A stretch of 64,000 bases of DNA from contig CAJNDS010002084.1 of assembly GCA_905221605.1 (NCBI GenBank), positions 454,972 through 518,971 on the forward strand. The letters are read 5' to 3'. Shown one piece after another: positions 19,217 through 29,061 of this stretch. The position numbers and the translations under genes were made by a program. Under the pieces are notes generated by a model, which was not told the DNA's origin, did not search any database, and saw nothing but the letters and a program-made list of their open reading frames with translations. The stretch's first letter is position 1, and each line of letters opens with the position of its first letter. This stretch comes from Symbiodinium natans. Its lineage: Eukaryota > Sar > Dinophyceae > Suessiales > Symbiodiniaceae.

Positions 19217-19286
19217 TACCCTATCGACCATTGGAGCTTCTACGTGGCCTTTGCCTGCTTCCGACTGGCGGCCGCTGATCTGCAGG
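19217..19286 (+). CDS. Exon of an ACAD10/11-type aminoglycoside-phosphotransferase-like domain
   Basis: GTCCAG|TAC acceptor and CAGG|GTGTGT donor bracket 70 nt. The peptide PIDHWSFYVAFACFRLAA, then DLQG, matches the well-conserved W-x-F-Y-x-A-F-x-x-F-R-x-A-A-x-x-Q-G block of the APH-like kinase domain. That domain is fused to acyl-CoA dehydrogenase in ACAD10/ACAD11 proteins and also occurs alone. The domain phosphorylates 4-hydroxyacyl-CoA in those enzymes. No other exon of the domain could be placed. It is flanked by CCCTAAA upstream (19180-19208) and a long TTTAGGG tract downstream. Confidence 0.65.
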
Positions 19287-19316
19287 GTGTGTCTTTTTTT
19301 TTTTTTCGGGTAGGGT

Positions 19317-19416
19317 TTGGGGTTTAGGGTTTAGGGTTTAGGGTTTAGGGTTTAGGGTTTAGGGTTTAGGGTTTAGGGTTTAGGGTTTAGGGTTTAGGGT
19401 TTAGGGTTTAGGGTTT
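19317..19416 (+). repeat. (TTTAGGG)n tract, about 14 units
   Basis: Perfect apart from the first units. It follows the exon at 19217 after a poly-T run. Confidence 0.97.
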
Positions 19417-19673
19417 GAAGGAGTTAGAGGCTTCTGGGTCAGGATGTGGGGGTTGCAGTGTCCAAGGGCTTCGGGGGTGGATTTTGAGGCCTCGGGTTTC
19501 GGGGACTTCAAGGGTTCGGTATTTCGAGATATCTCAGATTAGTCAGGCTTTAGGGTTTAGGGTTCATTTTTCAAGGGTTCGGGATTTAGGGTGTATACAA
19601 ACCCTAAGTCTTAAACCCTAAGCCCCTTCGGGTTTTTAGGGATTGCCCAGTACACCCTAGGCCTCCCCCCCAG

Positions 19674-19716
19674 CTCCGCCTACGACACGCGCGCTGAGGT
19701 CATCATCCAGGGCGTG
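19674..19716 (+). CDS. Short exon
   Basis: CCCCCCCAG|C and GGC|GTGGCC bracket SAYDTRAEVIIQG. Its phase does not join directly to the exon at 19217. Confidence 0.35.
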
Positions 19717-19825
19717 GCCATGAGGCCGGGGCTTTGGGCATCTCTAGAGTTTTTAGAGGGGTTTATAGGGTTTATAGGGGTCTGAAATAGACACAGGGAC
19801 AGGCAGACGAGAAGCAAGCGAGACC

Positions 19826-20550
19826 GAGAGAGAGAGAGAGAGAGATGGCTTGCAATCATGTTCGTTTCGTGTTTTCACACCCCAAAGGCGGAGTGTCTTT
19901 CACCCTGTACTGTTGCTCGCTGGACGCCCCCCCCCCCCCGACACCAAGAGACTTATGCTCATGCAAAAAGTGCAAGAGACGTCTATTCTCAAAAACACCA
20001 ATTCATCCAAGTATACCGAGATCATGTATCAAAGCAGAGAGAAAGAAGGCTCATACTTCTCCCACCACTATAAAATACAATAATCTGAAATTGAATCTAA
20101 GAGCCAATCCCTCCATTCGAATAAATCAAAAACAACTAGCCCAAACAGTTCGAAAAAATGAAATCGGAATCCATGATGAGATTGCTCAAAGCACAACGAA
20201 AGAACGAATCAAGAGCAGGGCCTTCCAGCAAAGAAACGAATCGAATACACCCGCCACCACCCCGAATTCACCAGAAGGCACGGCGCAACCGAAGGATAAA
20301 AAAGAGAAGAGCAATCGCACTCGACCCTAAACCCTAAACCCTAAACCCTGAATCGTCCAGATATGAAACCAATCCCAGGGTCGTCAATTTTTACGCATCA
20401 AGTTGCGGAGACACCGCGCTTCTAGAACTGTCTTAGGAATCCCATCCGAATTCGAACTCCTGATGAAGCATATATTTTAATGGAGTTGAACAGAGAGAGA
20501 GAGAGAGAGAGATATAGAGAGAGAGAGAGAGGGAGAGGGAGAGAGAGAGC
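19826..20550. repeat. (GA)n microsatellites flanking an AT-richer island
   Basis: (GA)n occurs at about 19826-19844 and 20492-20552. The DNA between is visibly more A-rich than its surroundings. Confidence 0.8.
19845..20330 (+). CDS. 161-aa open frame in an A-rich island, doubtful
   Basis: The frame runs from an ATG just after (GA)n to a stop at 20328-20330. It is rich in K, N, T, S and R (for example NQKQLAQTVRKNEIGIHDEI). Composition differs from all other exons here, so this may be a foreign insertion or simply A-rich non-coding DNA. Confidence 0.25.
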   Translation: MACNHVRFVFSHPKGGVSFTLYCCSLDAPPPPTPRDLCSCKKCKRRLFSKTPIHPSIPRSCIKAERKKAHTSPTTIKYNNLKLNLRANPSIRINQKQLAQTVRKNEIGIHDEIAQSTTKERIKSRAFQQRNESNTPATTPNSPEGTAQPKDKKEKSNRTRP

Positions 20551-20559
20551 GAGTGTTGT

Positions 20560-21600
20560 CGACGCAACCTGTGGCGCAGCTTTGGGGTTGAAGGTGCTTC
20601 CTGAAACTCCATAGGATGTTCATCGATACTTCTAGAACCACGGTTTCTGGTTGGATGGAACATTGCCTGAGATGCAGCGGTTGAGCTTTCAATGAGCTTT
20701 GATACCCACTAGACCCTAATTAAACCTTCCGAGCCTATGTCAGATCGACAGAGCCCAGGGCTCTCGCGACATCTAGCTCAATTGAAATCAGGGAAGCCAG
20801 AAACCTCACCTAGAGGCGTACACCCTACCCCCCTTCCTGGCACTTAACTCCCTCATCCTTTAACCCTAGGGGAAGCGAAAGCTACCCCCCCGGATGCTGG
20901 CGGCTTTTTGAGGCTCTTTGCTTATAGACACCTTCTTTTGGCCTGCCTAGAACACTCGCTTAACCCACTGGTTCTTGGTAGGGAAGCAGGCATTTAGGCC
21001 ACCCCACCTTTGTATATATGTATATATATATATAGATAGCCTTTAAGAGATGCTATAGGGTACCTCATTCCCCCTCCTTGCCTACTAATAACCAGGTTAA
21101 ACCCGAACCAAACGTCAAATCCCAAACCGTCAACCCTTAGACACAAAGCCCTAACCCGAAACCCTTAAACCCAAAACCACTAAACTCCCATACTGTACAT
21201 AGGTGCAGAATCGCGGAGGAATTGGGGGGGGGGCCTGGTTAAGGGCCGAGAGATTTCCCAGGGTGGCCAAGGGCTCTGCAAGCGCGGCCCATGGAGATGT
21301 CGGGGGCTTAGGGTTTAGGGTTTGAGGTTTGGGGTTTAGGGTTTAGGGTGGGGCTTAGGGTTTAGAGTTTAGGGTTTGGTTTTTGGAGTTTAGGGTTTAG
21401 GGAGGCTGTTTTGGGGCTCACCTGGGGCTGTTGCAACCCTAACACCCTGGTTGATGCCGAGCATTGAGGGGCGAAAACACGTAGGCGATTTGCGCCAGCC
21501 TTCAGAGCTCACGTGCAGTTTTCTTTGTGGCGAAAGAGATTTTTTCAGGGTTCATGGACCCTAAATCCTAAGCCCTAAACCCTAAACCCGAAACCCTAAA
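20560..21600. other. No gene recognised
   Basis: Unique DNA with (TA)n at 21014-21035, degenerate CCCTAAA near 21105-21180 and TTTAGGG words at 21306-21405. Confidence 0.45.
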
Positions 21601-21607
21601 CCCCACG

Positions 21608-21716
21608 TGTGGAAGCCTCGACACACAGCCCTGAGGTCCAGTCGCAGATCGGCGCTTTCAATTCCATGTGCTCACTCGGCTGCGACATCATGACGCAGGC
21701 AGTGACAGACGCAAAC
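21608..21716 (+). CDS. Exon after a C-strand tract
   Basis: One frame reads VEASTHSPEVQSQIGAFNSM, then CSLGCDIMTQAVTDAN, with good amino-acid variety. It is preceded by CCCTAAA units (21557-21602) and followed by (CA)n. Exact splice sites are unclear. Confidence 0.45.
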
Positions 21717-21900
21717 ACACACACACACACATGTTTATACGTAAGTAGGTCTCTCATATATATATATATGTATATATACATATATGTACAGCCTTTATGT
21801 GTATATATGTAAAAATCTCCCTTTTCTCTGTATGTATCTATGCCATATCATACATATATATATATATATATATATGTGTGTGTATCGATATAGATATAGA
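21716..21900. repeat. (CA)n and (TA)n microsatellites
   Basis: ACACACAC at 21716-21730, then TATATG-rich repeats at 21755-21790 and 21853-21890. Confidence 0.95.
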
Positions 21901-21954
21901 ATACTGAACGGAGCCTCTCCCAGCCCGAGGCCCCAAACTCAAAATCCACGGCGC

Positions 21955-22030
21955 CCCTGTGCGGAATTGCGGCCGCTTCGACCTCTCGTTTTGTCCGAAG
22001 CTGCTTGTGATGATCTGGCCCCTACTTCAG
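21955..22030 (+). CDS. Exon-like segment, hydrophobic end
   Basis: One frame reads APVRNCGRFDLSFCPKLLVM, then IWPLLQ, followed by GGCAACC (possible GC donor). CCCTAAA units follow. Confidence 0.4.
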
Positions 22031-22257
22031 GGCAACCTTCACCCAACACGCCTGAACCCTGCACCCTAAACCCTAGCTTCTGTAAGAGGGTGTGAGCCGC
22101 GTACCCTAAAACCCTGAAACTCCAATCCCCTAACACCCAGAGTTCTGGAAGAAGCCCTAGAACCCCTGAATCTTGAACACCCCTGAAGCCCTGCAAGCCC
22201 CAAGGCCCTGAAAGCAAGAAACCCTACCAAGACCCGCCCAAGCTCGAACCCCTAAGC

Positions 22258-22382
22258 CCTAGAACCTAGATCCCAAACCCGAAACCCTAAAACCCCACCC
22301 CCTAAACCCTGAACCCTACCACCTAAACCCTAAACCCCAAAACCCTCAACCCTAAATCCTAAATCCTAAACCCTAAACCCCC
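22258..22382 (-). repeat. Degenerate CCCTAAA tract
   Basis: About 15 units with many CCCGAAA, CCCCAAA and ATCCTAA variants. Confidence 0.9.
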
Positions 22383-22539
22383 TCTGCCTGCAAGGCCTTC
22401 GGCCCTGCGAGCTCTCGTCTCTGAGGGGCCTCGGAGCCTCGGGGCCTCGACGGTTCAGGCTCTGAGGTGTAAACCTTAACCCTAAGCCCTAACGTAACCC
22501 TGCACCCTTAACGCCAGAAGCGCCCCTAAGCCCCCACAG

Positions 22540-22590
22540 AGGCCGAAGGCCTGCGCCGCCACGCTTGCCCAGCGAGCACAAAACAAGCAG
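22540..22590 (+). CDS. Short exon, frame not settled
   Basis: CCCCCACAG|A acceptor. RPKACAATLAQRAQNKQ and AEGLRRHACPASTKQA are both open. G-rich repeat follows at once. Confidence 0.35.
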
Positions 22591-22815
22591 TTTGGGGTTT
22601 TTGTGGGGGTTTAAGGTTTGGGGCGGTTTAAGGGGTTTAGGGGGTTGGGGGGGGGGGGAAATATGCAGTTTGGGGATTTTTGGGGGCGTTGGGTTTAGGG
22701 TTAGGGGGTTTGGGGGTGTTTGGGGCTAGGGTGTTAGGGTTTGGAGGGTTTAGGGGGGCTAAGGGGGTTTTAGGGGGTTTTAGGGGGTTTTAGGGGGTTT
22801 AGCGGGTTTGGGGGG
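22591..22815 (+). repeat. Degenerate G-strand tract (TTTAGGGG/TTTTGGGG)
   Basis: Long runs of GGGGTTT-type words, including four GGGGGTTTTA repeats at 22757-22800. High G-quadruplex potential. Confidence 0.85.
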
Positions 22816-22873
22816 TTTAGATAGAAATTTTGAACGGGTATGGAGTGGCGAAGTCCCGCTGGTGAAATCTCAG

Positions 22874-22924
22874 GTAAATTGCTGATAGTGTTCGTGGGAG
22901 GAGCCGTTCTCGGGTTTTGCCATG
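22874..22924 (+). CDS. Exon encoding a membrane-like segment
   Basis: AAATCTCAG|GT acceptor, then KLLIVFVGGAVLGFCHG, a hydrophobic span. A GA-type donor (GATAAG) would precede the TAA. Confidence 0.4.
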
Positions 22925-22994
22925 GATAAGCAGTGTCTGCTGGCTTCTTGTTGTATGGGGGGAGTCTCGCATGCTTGACCAGCTCTCGTCCAAT

Positions 22995-23096
22995 AGTATA
23001 ATATGGGCGTCGGAATAATTACTAATAGTATTCCCATTCCCTTACTACAAAAACCCACAAAAATCTTATTAAAACTATTATGGCCCCTACATTAGT
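22995..23096. mobile_element. MITE-like family A (copy 6)
   Basis: TATGGGCGTCGGAATAATTA at the left and ATTATGGCCCCTACATTAG at the right, with AATAGTATTCCC and AAAACCCACAAAAATC inside. Confidence 0.8.
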
Positions 23097-23254
23097 TCGT
23101 CCAGTTCTCTTCTGGCTCTTGTGGTTGCCAGTGCTACCTGTGTTCAGTTCAGGGTCATAGCACCTTATATTCCCGATTAAAAGCCTTCATGGTCATGGGA
23201 ATTATGAGGGTGCTATCTCTCAACTATGAGGCCAAATATCCCCCCCGCCCCCCC

Positions 23255-23317
23255 CTGGCCCATCTGGCTCGTGACCTCGGAGGCGGCACGGCCACGATGA
23301 AGGTGACGACTGACAAG
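23255..23317 (+). CDS. Exon with clear donor
   Basis: After a poly-C tract the frame reads LAHLARDLGGGTATMKVTTD, then K|GTGGGT. The start is uncertain because the C-run hides the acceptor. Confidence 0.45.
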
Positions 23318-23473
23318 GTGGGTGCGACTCCCCCCCCCCCCCCCCGCCCGCAGTGCCCCCCAATTTGCCCCATGTAGGGTGCAGTCTAGGGTCCCAGGGT
23401 TCAGGGTTTAGGGTTTAGGCTTAAACTACGTTCAAGGCTTCCCCACCCCCACTTTGAGGTTTGCAGTGGTTTG

Positions 23474-23553
23474 CAGAGAGCCCAATACCATACAATACCT
23501 CTTAGTTAGGGCCTAAACCCTAAACCCTAAACCCTAAACCCTAAACCCTAAAC
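23474..23553. mobile_element. Half of a family-F element fused to (CCCTAAA)n
   Basis: AGAGCCCAATACC and CTCTTAGTTAGGG match the left end of the complete element at 26821. After the GTTAGGG word the sequence becomes a five-unit CCCTAAA tract, and the right half of the element is gone. Confidence 0.65.
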
Positions 23554-23940
23554 ATGCTCACGACTTCTCAACAAAGGATCTTCGGCTCCGTGTGGCTCCG
23601 GTGACCATTGGGGTGTTCAGGGAGCCCCAAGAATTTCCACGCCCCTGCGAAGATAGTACCTAAACTCGAAACCTTAGACTCGAAACCCTCAGCTTCCCCG
23701 ACATCTTGAATCCGACAATGAGTCAGAATTCCCCAGCTGTCCTTCAGTACACCTTACGTGCCAAACACCCCTAAGCCCTATATACCCGAATCATGCACTA
23801 TGAAGGCCCCCTAAACTTTAGGCTCCCAAAAAGTCATGGTTGAAAGTCATTCTAATTTTACATGTTTAAAAGGTTATGAGTACTTAAGCCCAATAAGGAA
23901 CAAAAATGATCACTTCTAATAGTACCCAGCAATGGTGCAG

Positions 23941-24030
23941 TAACCCTAAACCCTAAACCCTAAACCCTAAACCCTAAACCCTAAACCCTAAACCCTAAAC
24001 CCTAAACCCTAAACCCTAAACCCTAAACCC
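23941..24030 (-). repeat. (CCCTAAA)n tract, 13 units
   Basis: Perfect units directly upstream of the exon at 24041. Confidence 0.98.
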
Positions 24031-24040
24031 GCAAGCCCAG

Positions 24041-24095
24041 GGCAAGCCCTGGATGGAGAGCCTCCGTCCCATAGGGCCGGGCTCTCTCGACCCGG
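24041..24095 (+). CDS. Exon cleanly sandwiched between C- and G-strand tracts
   Basis: CCCAG|GGC acceptor and CCGG|GTTTTG donor bracket 55 nt reading KPWMESLRPIGPGSLDP. Thirteen CCCTAAA units end 10 nt upstream and about eleven TTTAGGG units begin 13 nt downstream, making this the type example of the exon-flanking pattern. Confidence 0.5.
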
Positions 24096-24107
24096 GTTTT
24101 GGGGATG

Positions 24108-24190
24108 TTGGGTTTAGGGTTTAGGGTTTAGGGTTTAGGGTTTAGGGTTTAGGGTTAGGGTTTAGGGTTTAGGGCTTAGGGCTTAGGGTT
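24108..24190 (+). repeat. (TTTAGGG)n tract
   Basis: About eleven units with one 6-mer and two CTTAGGG variants. Confidence 0.97.
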
Positions 24191-24648
24191 TGCTGTTGGG
24201 GGGTCAGGGGGTTTACGGTTAAGTGTGAAACCCGAAACCTTGGGGTTTTTAGGGGCTTGAATGGCTTGAAGGGGGTTGGTGGGTCCACACGCCCTCAGGT
24301 TCCCTCAGGTTTCCCAAGCTTTCCCGGTTTCCTCTCCCCCTACCCCCCCTCTACCCCCCAGTTTAGGGTGTTATTGGGGTCCTCTATTGAGTGCCTATTT
24401 TGCGGGGATGGCTGAGAGGTATACCTATAGGGTTCATGGTGGGGGTATTTAGTTCACTTGTTTCATGTCGAATTCACAAACACAGGAATAAACGCCAGCA
24501 AGAGCACACAGCCTGCAGGCCAGAATTCTGAATTTCTCCCTGCACCGGACTAGGGTTGATGTATAGGGCTTGCAGGGTTTATAGGTTTTATAGAGTTTAT
24601 AGGGTTGATAGGGTTTATAGGGCTTGCAGCGGTCATAGCGTTTCGGGA

Positions 24649-24752
24649 TGAGCTACCGCGAGGTTAGATTCCCTGAGAATAATTCGCCCGAGGTCCTCTC
24701 AGGCATGGGCGCCGGCTTTGACGGTCCGTTGCCCAGAAAGTCCGACAGTTCA
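24649..24752 (+). CDS. Exon-like segment
   Basis: The frame reads MSYREVRFPENNSPEVLSGM, then GAGFDGPLPRKSDSSG. Degenerate TTTATAGGG words lie upstream and TTTAGGG downstream. Splice sites are not obvious. Confidence 0.4.
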
Positions 24753-24837
24753 GGGTTGAGGGTTTGAGGTTTGGGGTTTAGGGTTTAGGGATCACTCGGC
24801 AAGCAGCGGTCAGGTTTGCACATTTTCGGGTTCCGTA

Positions 24838-24970
24838 CTAAGACTTAGTGGGAGGGAACTAAGCACCCTAGATTTTTTAATCCTTTACAGGGTTTGTCCC
24901 TGTTAAGATCCGTAGGCAAACCCTGTGCAAGTTTTTGCAAAGTCTCTCGGCCTCTAAAAGGACTTAAAGA
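24838..24970. other. Small palindromic DNA, possible MITE remnant
   Basis: CTTTACAGGGTTTGTCCCTG is followed by AGGCAAACCCTGTGCAAG, and GACTTAGTGGG by GGACTTAAAGAG, forming weak inverted pairs. Confidence 0.35.
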
Positions 24971-25087
24971 GAAGAAGCACCCCGCCAATCACAGCGGAAG
25001 CGGGTTTGCGGCCTGACCCGGAACCCAAAAGAGGCCAAAAACCCTAAACCCTAAACCCTGAACCCTGAACCCTAAACCGTAATTCGA

Positions 25088-25182
25088 GGTCGTTCGGAAC
25101 TTGAGGATGCTGGAGGGGCTATTGAGAGTCTGCGGGATGGCTTTGAGGGTGTGCTTGAGGGCAGGGATGTTGACATTCGGGG
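25088..25182 (+). CDS. Exon-like segment between C- and G-strand tracts
   Basis: On + the frame reads RSELEDAGGAIESLRDGFEG, then VLEGRDVDIRG. The minus strand is also open (NIPALKHTLKAIPQTL), so strand is uncertain. Confidence 0.35.
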
Positions 25183-25545
25183 TTTGGGGGCCTAGGGTTT
25201 AGGGTTTCGGGTTTTTGGGGCAGATAGAACTTGGGGTTTAGGGCTTGGGGACCAGGATGATTTGTTTTCGGGCAGGTCGGCGGTTGCCAGTGTTCGCTGT
25301 CTACTGCCGACAGTGAAGTGTTAGCTTACATGATCTTCCATTGCGCTTCATTCCTCTCGTCCCCTTTGCATGATGGTCTTCTTCGTCGACCACCCAAAAC
25401 TGAATTCTGAAACCAAACATGCAAAGTACTACATCCAACAACATATTTTTCAAGCAGCCCCTCAGCCCGAAAACCCCAGAAAGCCTTGAGCCCTTGGGGG
25501 GGGCCCTAAACCCTAAACCCTCAACCCTAAACCCCTTCATCGAAG

Positions 25546-25600
25546 GTGCCTGTGGCACCTCAGCTTTCCACCACGACACGGTGGGGCATCCCAAAGAGTG
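25546..25600 (+). CDS. Exon-like segment between C- and G-strand tracts
   Basis: CGAAG|GTG acceptor, frame VPVAPQLSTTTRWGIPKSDL. C-strand units end at 25535 and G-strand units begin at 25603. Confidence 0.4.
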
Positions 25601-25602
25601 AC

Positions 25603-25680
25603 TTGGGTTTAGGGTTTAGGCTTTAGGCTTTAGGCTTTAGGCTTTAGGTTTCGGGTTTAGGGTTTAGGGTTTAGGGTGTT
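25603..25680 (+). repeat. TTTAGGG/TTTAGGC tract
   Basis: Four TTTAGGC units occur inside otherwise TTTAGGG repeats, showing local homogenisation of a variant. Confidence 0.9.
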
Positions 25681-26820
25681 GGGTCAGCATTAGGATTCAG
25701 AGTTGGGCCGCGAGGGTCCCAGAATCGACCTGTTGAGTGGATCTTTCGTCTTCAGAAGGTTGTTTGGGGGGTGAAGGGTGCATGAGATGCTGGTGCAGTT
25801 CTTCCTTTGCGCAGCGCAATGGACTGATAGACCAGGCCATTCAACGCCCCACAGCCGGTCGTTAGCTTAAGTGAAGCTTACATAAACCCTAAATCCTAAA
25901 CCCTAAACCCTAGACCATTCTTAATAAGCAATAGGAGTACTGCAAACTAGCGAGTAAAGGGTTGTTCCAGCGCCTGGCTGGACTGCTTGCCAGTTCGGGA
26001 ATGCATACACCCCGAGTGTGACGAGTACCTCACTGTTGGGTAACATTTACATGTTTAAGGGTACTAGTAAGAGACATTTAGTTTTTTAATTGCTATCCCA
26101 ACCATGAACTAGATAAGGGTACCAAGTGTGATGCCTAATAACCTTGCAATCCGGCGAATTTCCCACGCGCGGTGTGGCATCTTTCGCCTCAAGTCTCTAA
26201 GCCCCTCATGCCTGCCTCCGCAAATGCGGAGTACGATCTACCTCCGATTTCTCGAGAAACCGCGGCAGCTTGATTGCAGGAACCGCTTGGGGGTCATAGC
26301 TGCGCTGTGATGGAAGAAAGTGCTGTAGCCACAGTCTGCTGTCGGGTGGCATGTTCATGTTCACCCTAAACCCTAAACCCTAAACCCTAAACCCTTGGGG
26401 TCGGCATAGGGCTCCCGTTTGGGCATCTGGTCTGCGCCAGGCCCCCGGCCGCCCATGGCAGCCAAAGAGGATGCAGCTGAGAAGCTTGGGTAGCTGCTGA
26501 GTAGACAGCCATTCACGTTGAACCTTGTTGGGTTTAGGGCCTATAGGGTTTAGGGTTTAGGGTTTGGGGTTTGGGGTTTGGGTTTAGGGTTGAGGTTCCA
26601 AGCTCGGGGTCACGCGGTAGGCATTAGTAGTAGTAGTAGGCACAACGAAACCTTCGCTTCCATGGGAGCTCATCTTCCAGTGAAATGGATGGTCAAAAAC
26701 CCCTTGGTGAACTTGTATCACCCCTGAAAAACTCAGCCAGCAAGGAAGGAGAGCGTTTGCAAAGTGGCCCTGCCGTCCTATGGTGCCTGCGCAGACGTGC
26801 GGCTCGGACTGGGGTCAACC

Positions 26821-26925
26821 CAAAGAGCCCAATATCCCTTAGTTAGGGAGTATTGCCTAATTTATATATGGATCCTGAATATGATTTAAGGAATGTTCCT
26901 TATTTAAGCGGTATTGGGCTCTTTG
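26821..26925. mobile_element. MITE-like family F, complete copy
   Basis: CAAAGAGCCCAATA and TATTGGGCTCTTTG are perfect 14-bp inverted ends. A half copy is fused to telomere repeat at 23474, and another right half lies at about 40562-40605. Confidence 0.85.
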
Positions 26926-27483
26926 GGAAGGGCACCTGATCGTGCAGTGTGTTCCACGAGGGTCTGATTGCCCCGCCGCACCCCCGCCTTGGTGGGCCTT
27001 TCTGTTCGATGTCATTTGGTCACTTCTCTCGAAAATATGGTCCCTTTATAAGGCGGCCCCTCCTACTTAGGGTACCCAGAAAGGAACCCCAATGAAGAGA
27101 ACTGACCATTGTCTTCCGCTTCACAGGAAAATCAGGGAACCTTTGGGCTTGGGAGTATCCTGGTGCCTGAGTCGCAGGCGGTGAGTCTTAGGGCTGTCTA
27201 GCGAGGGGGTCCTAGGGGTTACAGGCGTTCTGCGGGGAGGGGTTTGTAGGGTTTATTCGGGTCTATAGGGGTTTGCAGGATTTGTAGGGGTTTAAGTACA
27301 CTAAGTTCCCCAAAACCCAACTCAACCCTGACTGAACCCTAACCCCCTGGAGCCGCCTTTCAAGCCCCAAGGCCGGTGATGGAGGAGTGGGGCGATCCTT
27401 CCGCGTTGCTGACACTGATCCTTGGATTCTGTGCCAAGAACTCGGGTCCAGGGTTTAGGGTTTAGGGTTTCGGGTTTCGGGTT

Positions 27484-27630
27484 TAGGGTGCAGGGTTTCC
27501 AGAGTAGGCCCTTATTCCTTTTGTTGTTAGGTTCCCATTTAGGCCCCTTTAAAACCAATAATGGTACCCTCTGTATTCTGGGATTGCTCTTGGGTCTAGA
27601 GAACCGTCTATCTGGGTCCTCCTCAAGCCC
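27484..27630. mobile_element. MITE-like family R (copy 1)
   Basis: Words CCTTATTCCTTTTGTTGTTAGG, shortened here to CTTATTCCTTTTGTTG, and CCCCTTTAAAACCAA and TTCTGGGATTGCTC align with the element that forms an intron at 48531-48621. Confidence 0.6.
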
Positions 27631-27693
27631 TACACATGGGGCTGAATTCTCATGAAGGCTACACTTCTACGAGCCCCACATAGCTGCGTCTAA

Positions 27694-27803
27694 CTTGGGA
27701 TGTTCTCCCCTTATACTACCAGTCCTGAATAGGGATTATAATTAGTACCCCCGATTCCAATCCCTATTAAGGACTGCTAGTAAAAAAATGGGAACATCCC
27801 AAG
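27694..27803. mobile_element. MITE-like family B (copy 3)
   Basis: Ends CTTGGGATGTTC and GAACATCCCAAG are perfect inverted repeats. Interior CAGTCCTGAATAGGGATT pairs with AATCCCTATTAAGGACTG. Confidence 0.9.
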
Positions 27804-27892
27804 GTACCCCCAAAACCTAAACCCTTAACCCTTCAACCCTAAACCCTAATTTTGGGATGATAGTTCCCTCCCCACCGAATGCGAAGGATCTG

Positions 27893-27968
27893 GTCGGCGC
27901 TGGGACAGATCCTGGCACCTATGGCCCTGGTGATCTCGTACAACAACCCGAGGCCGCCCTGCATTCGA
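27893..27968 (+). CDS. Exon-like segment, frame not settled
   Basis: Two frames are open: IWSALGQILAPMALVISYNN (hydrophobic) and KDLVGAGTDPGTYGPGDLVQ. CCCTAAA units flank both sides. Confidence 0.35.
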
Positions 27969-28337
27969 CCCTAAACCCTAAACCCTGAACCCTGAACCCT
28001 AAACCCTAAATCCTAAACCCTGTGTAAAAAGGGAGCCCTGAGCCGGTCCGAGCCGGTTTTCCCTTGGGGTCTTCATACAGCTTTGGGCACTTAAGGGTTG
28101 AGCTTTCGACCCTGAACCCTAAATCCTAAACCCTAAACCCTAAACCCTAAACCAGGCCCCCTCATAGGATTCTTCCGCCTGGAATGGCTTTTACTTGAAC
28201 TTGTGTCTACTGGGATCTAGGGAGCATCGGTAAACCGCCTTTCAGGGGGCTTATAGGGCCCCGCTGGGTTGCGTCAAGTCCTGGTCTACACAGGGGCCAA
28301 AAATTTCTCTCAAACCGGAAGCTCAGAAGGTTTTTGG

Positions 28338-28430
28338 GTCGGGTTTAGGGGTTTAGGGGTTTAGGGGTTTAGGGTTTAGGGGTTTAGGGGTTTAGGGGTT
28401 TAGGGGTTTAGGGGTTTAGGGTTTAGGGAA
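28338..28430 (+). repeat. TTTAGGGG-biased tract
   Basis: Mixed 7-mers and 8-mers (GGGGTTTA), about twelve units. Confidence 0.95.
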
Positions 28431-28475
28431 CAGACACCCTGAGTTCTCTTTTCGCAAAAAACCCAGGCTCTTCAG

Positions 28476-28932
28476 CAGCACGCCCCAGAGCAAGGGTGTG
28501 GAGAGCGGCTTTGTTATGCGCTGACGCCTGGCTCTTGGGTTGTTTTCATTTCAGGAGCTTGTGCTGTCGATTTTCGCAATCCCACACAGGTACTCCAAAG
28601 CATCTCTTTCCTCGCCCTCCCTCGGTTTCTGTTGGTGGTAATAGGGGAGGAAGGGAGCCCTCAGCTCTACTAAACCGAGGTGAGAATGGAGGCCACTCAT
28701 TTCAGGTAAAGAGCGCCTGCGACTGGACCACACCAGCAGTGCGGATCTTCCCTGTTCTCGGGCTTTCTCTGCCGGTGCTGCGCCCCGCCTTGGTTTGGGC
28801 CTCGCAAACCCTGAACCCGAACAAGTTCAGCGGTCAAACGACCTGTCATCCCGAAACGTGTTAGCGAGAGTTCAGAGAAAGGTTGCTGGGGGTCACGAGC
28901 TGCGGGAGGTTTTGGAGTTCATGTCCCCATGA
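28476..28932 (+). CDS. 3' end of a gene in four phase-consistent exons
   Basis: Proposed exons are 28476-28495, 28555-28589, 28665-28679 and 28706-28932, ending at TGA. Acceptors are CTTCAG, TTTCAG, CCTCAG and TTTCAG; donors are GTGTGG, GTACTC and GTGAGA. The phases agree at every join. The final exon reads KERLRLDHTSSADLPCSRAF and on to HELREVLEFMSP, soluble and charged. Introns are only 26-85 nt and lack telomere repeat. In the last exon a second frame (VKSACDWTTPAVRIFPVLG) is also open, so a different join cannot be excluded. The protein family is not recognised. Confidence 0.5.
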
Positions 28933-29061
28933 CGACCAAAAGGCTTCAAGGAACGACCACGTTGCGAAGTCAGGTTGCACCGCTTCATCTAGGTTTGGAG
29001 CATCTAGCGCTGGCCACCCGGAACCCCACAACATAACCAGAACCCCTCGATGGTGGCGCAG

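Larger units (their letters stand above)
25690..27880. other. Mostly non-coding with scattered telomere words and MITE-like elements
   Basis: No exon is convincing. It contains CCCTAAA at 26365-26395, TTTAGGG at 26528-26595, TTTATAGGG-like words at 27240-27295, and a TAG/GTA microsatellite at 26625-26640, plus the elements listed separately. Confidence 0.4.
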
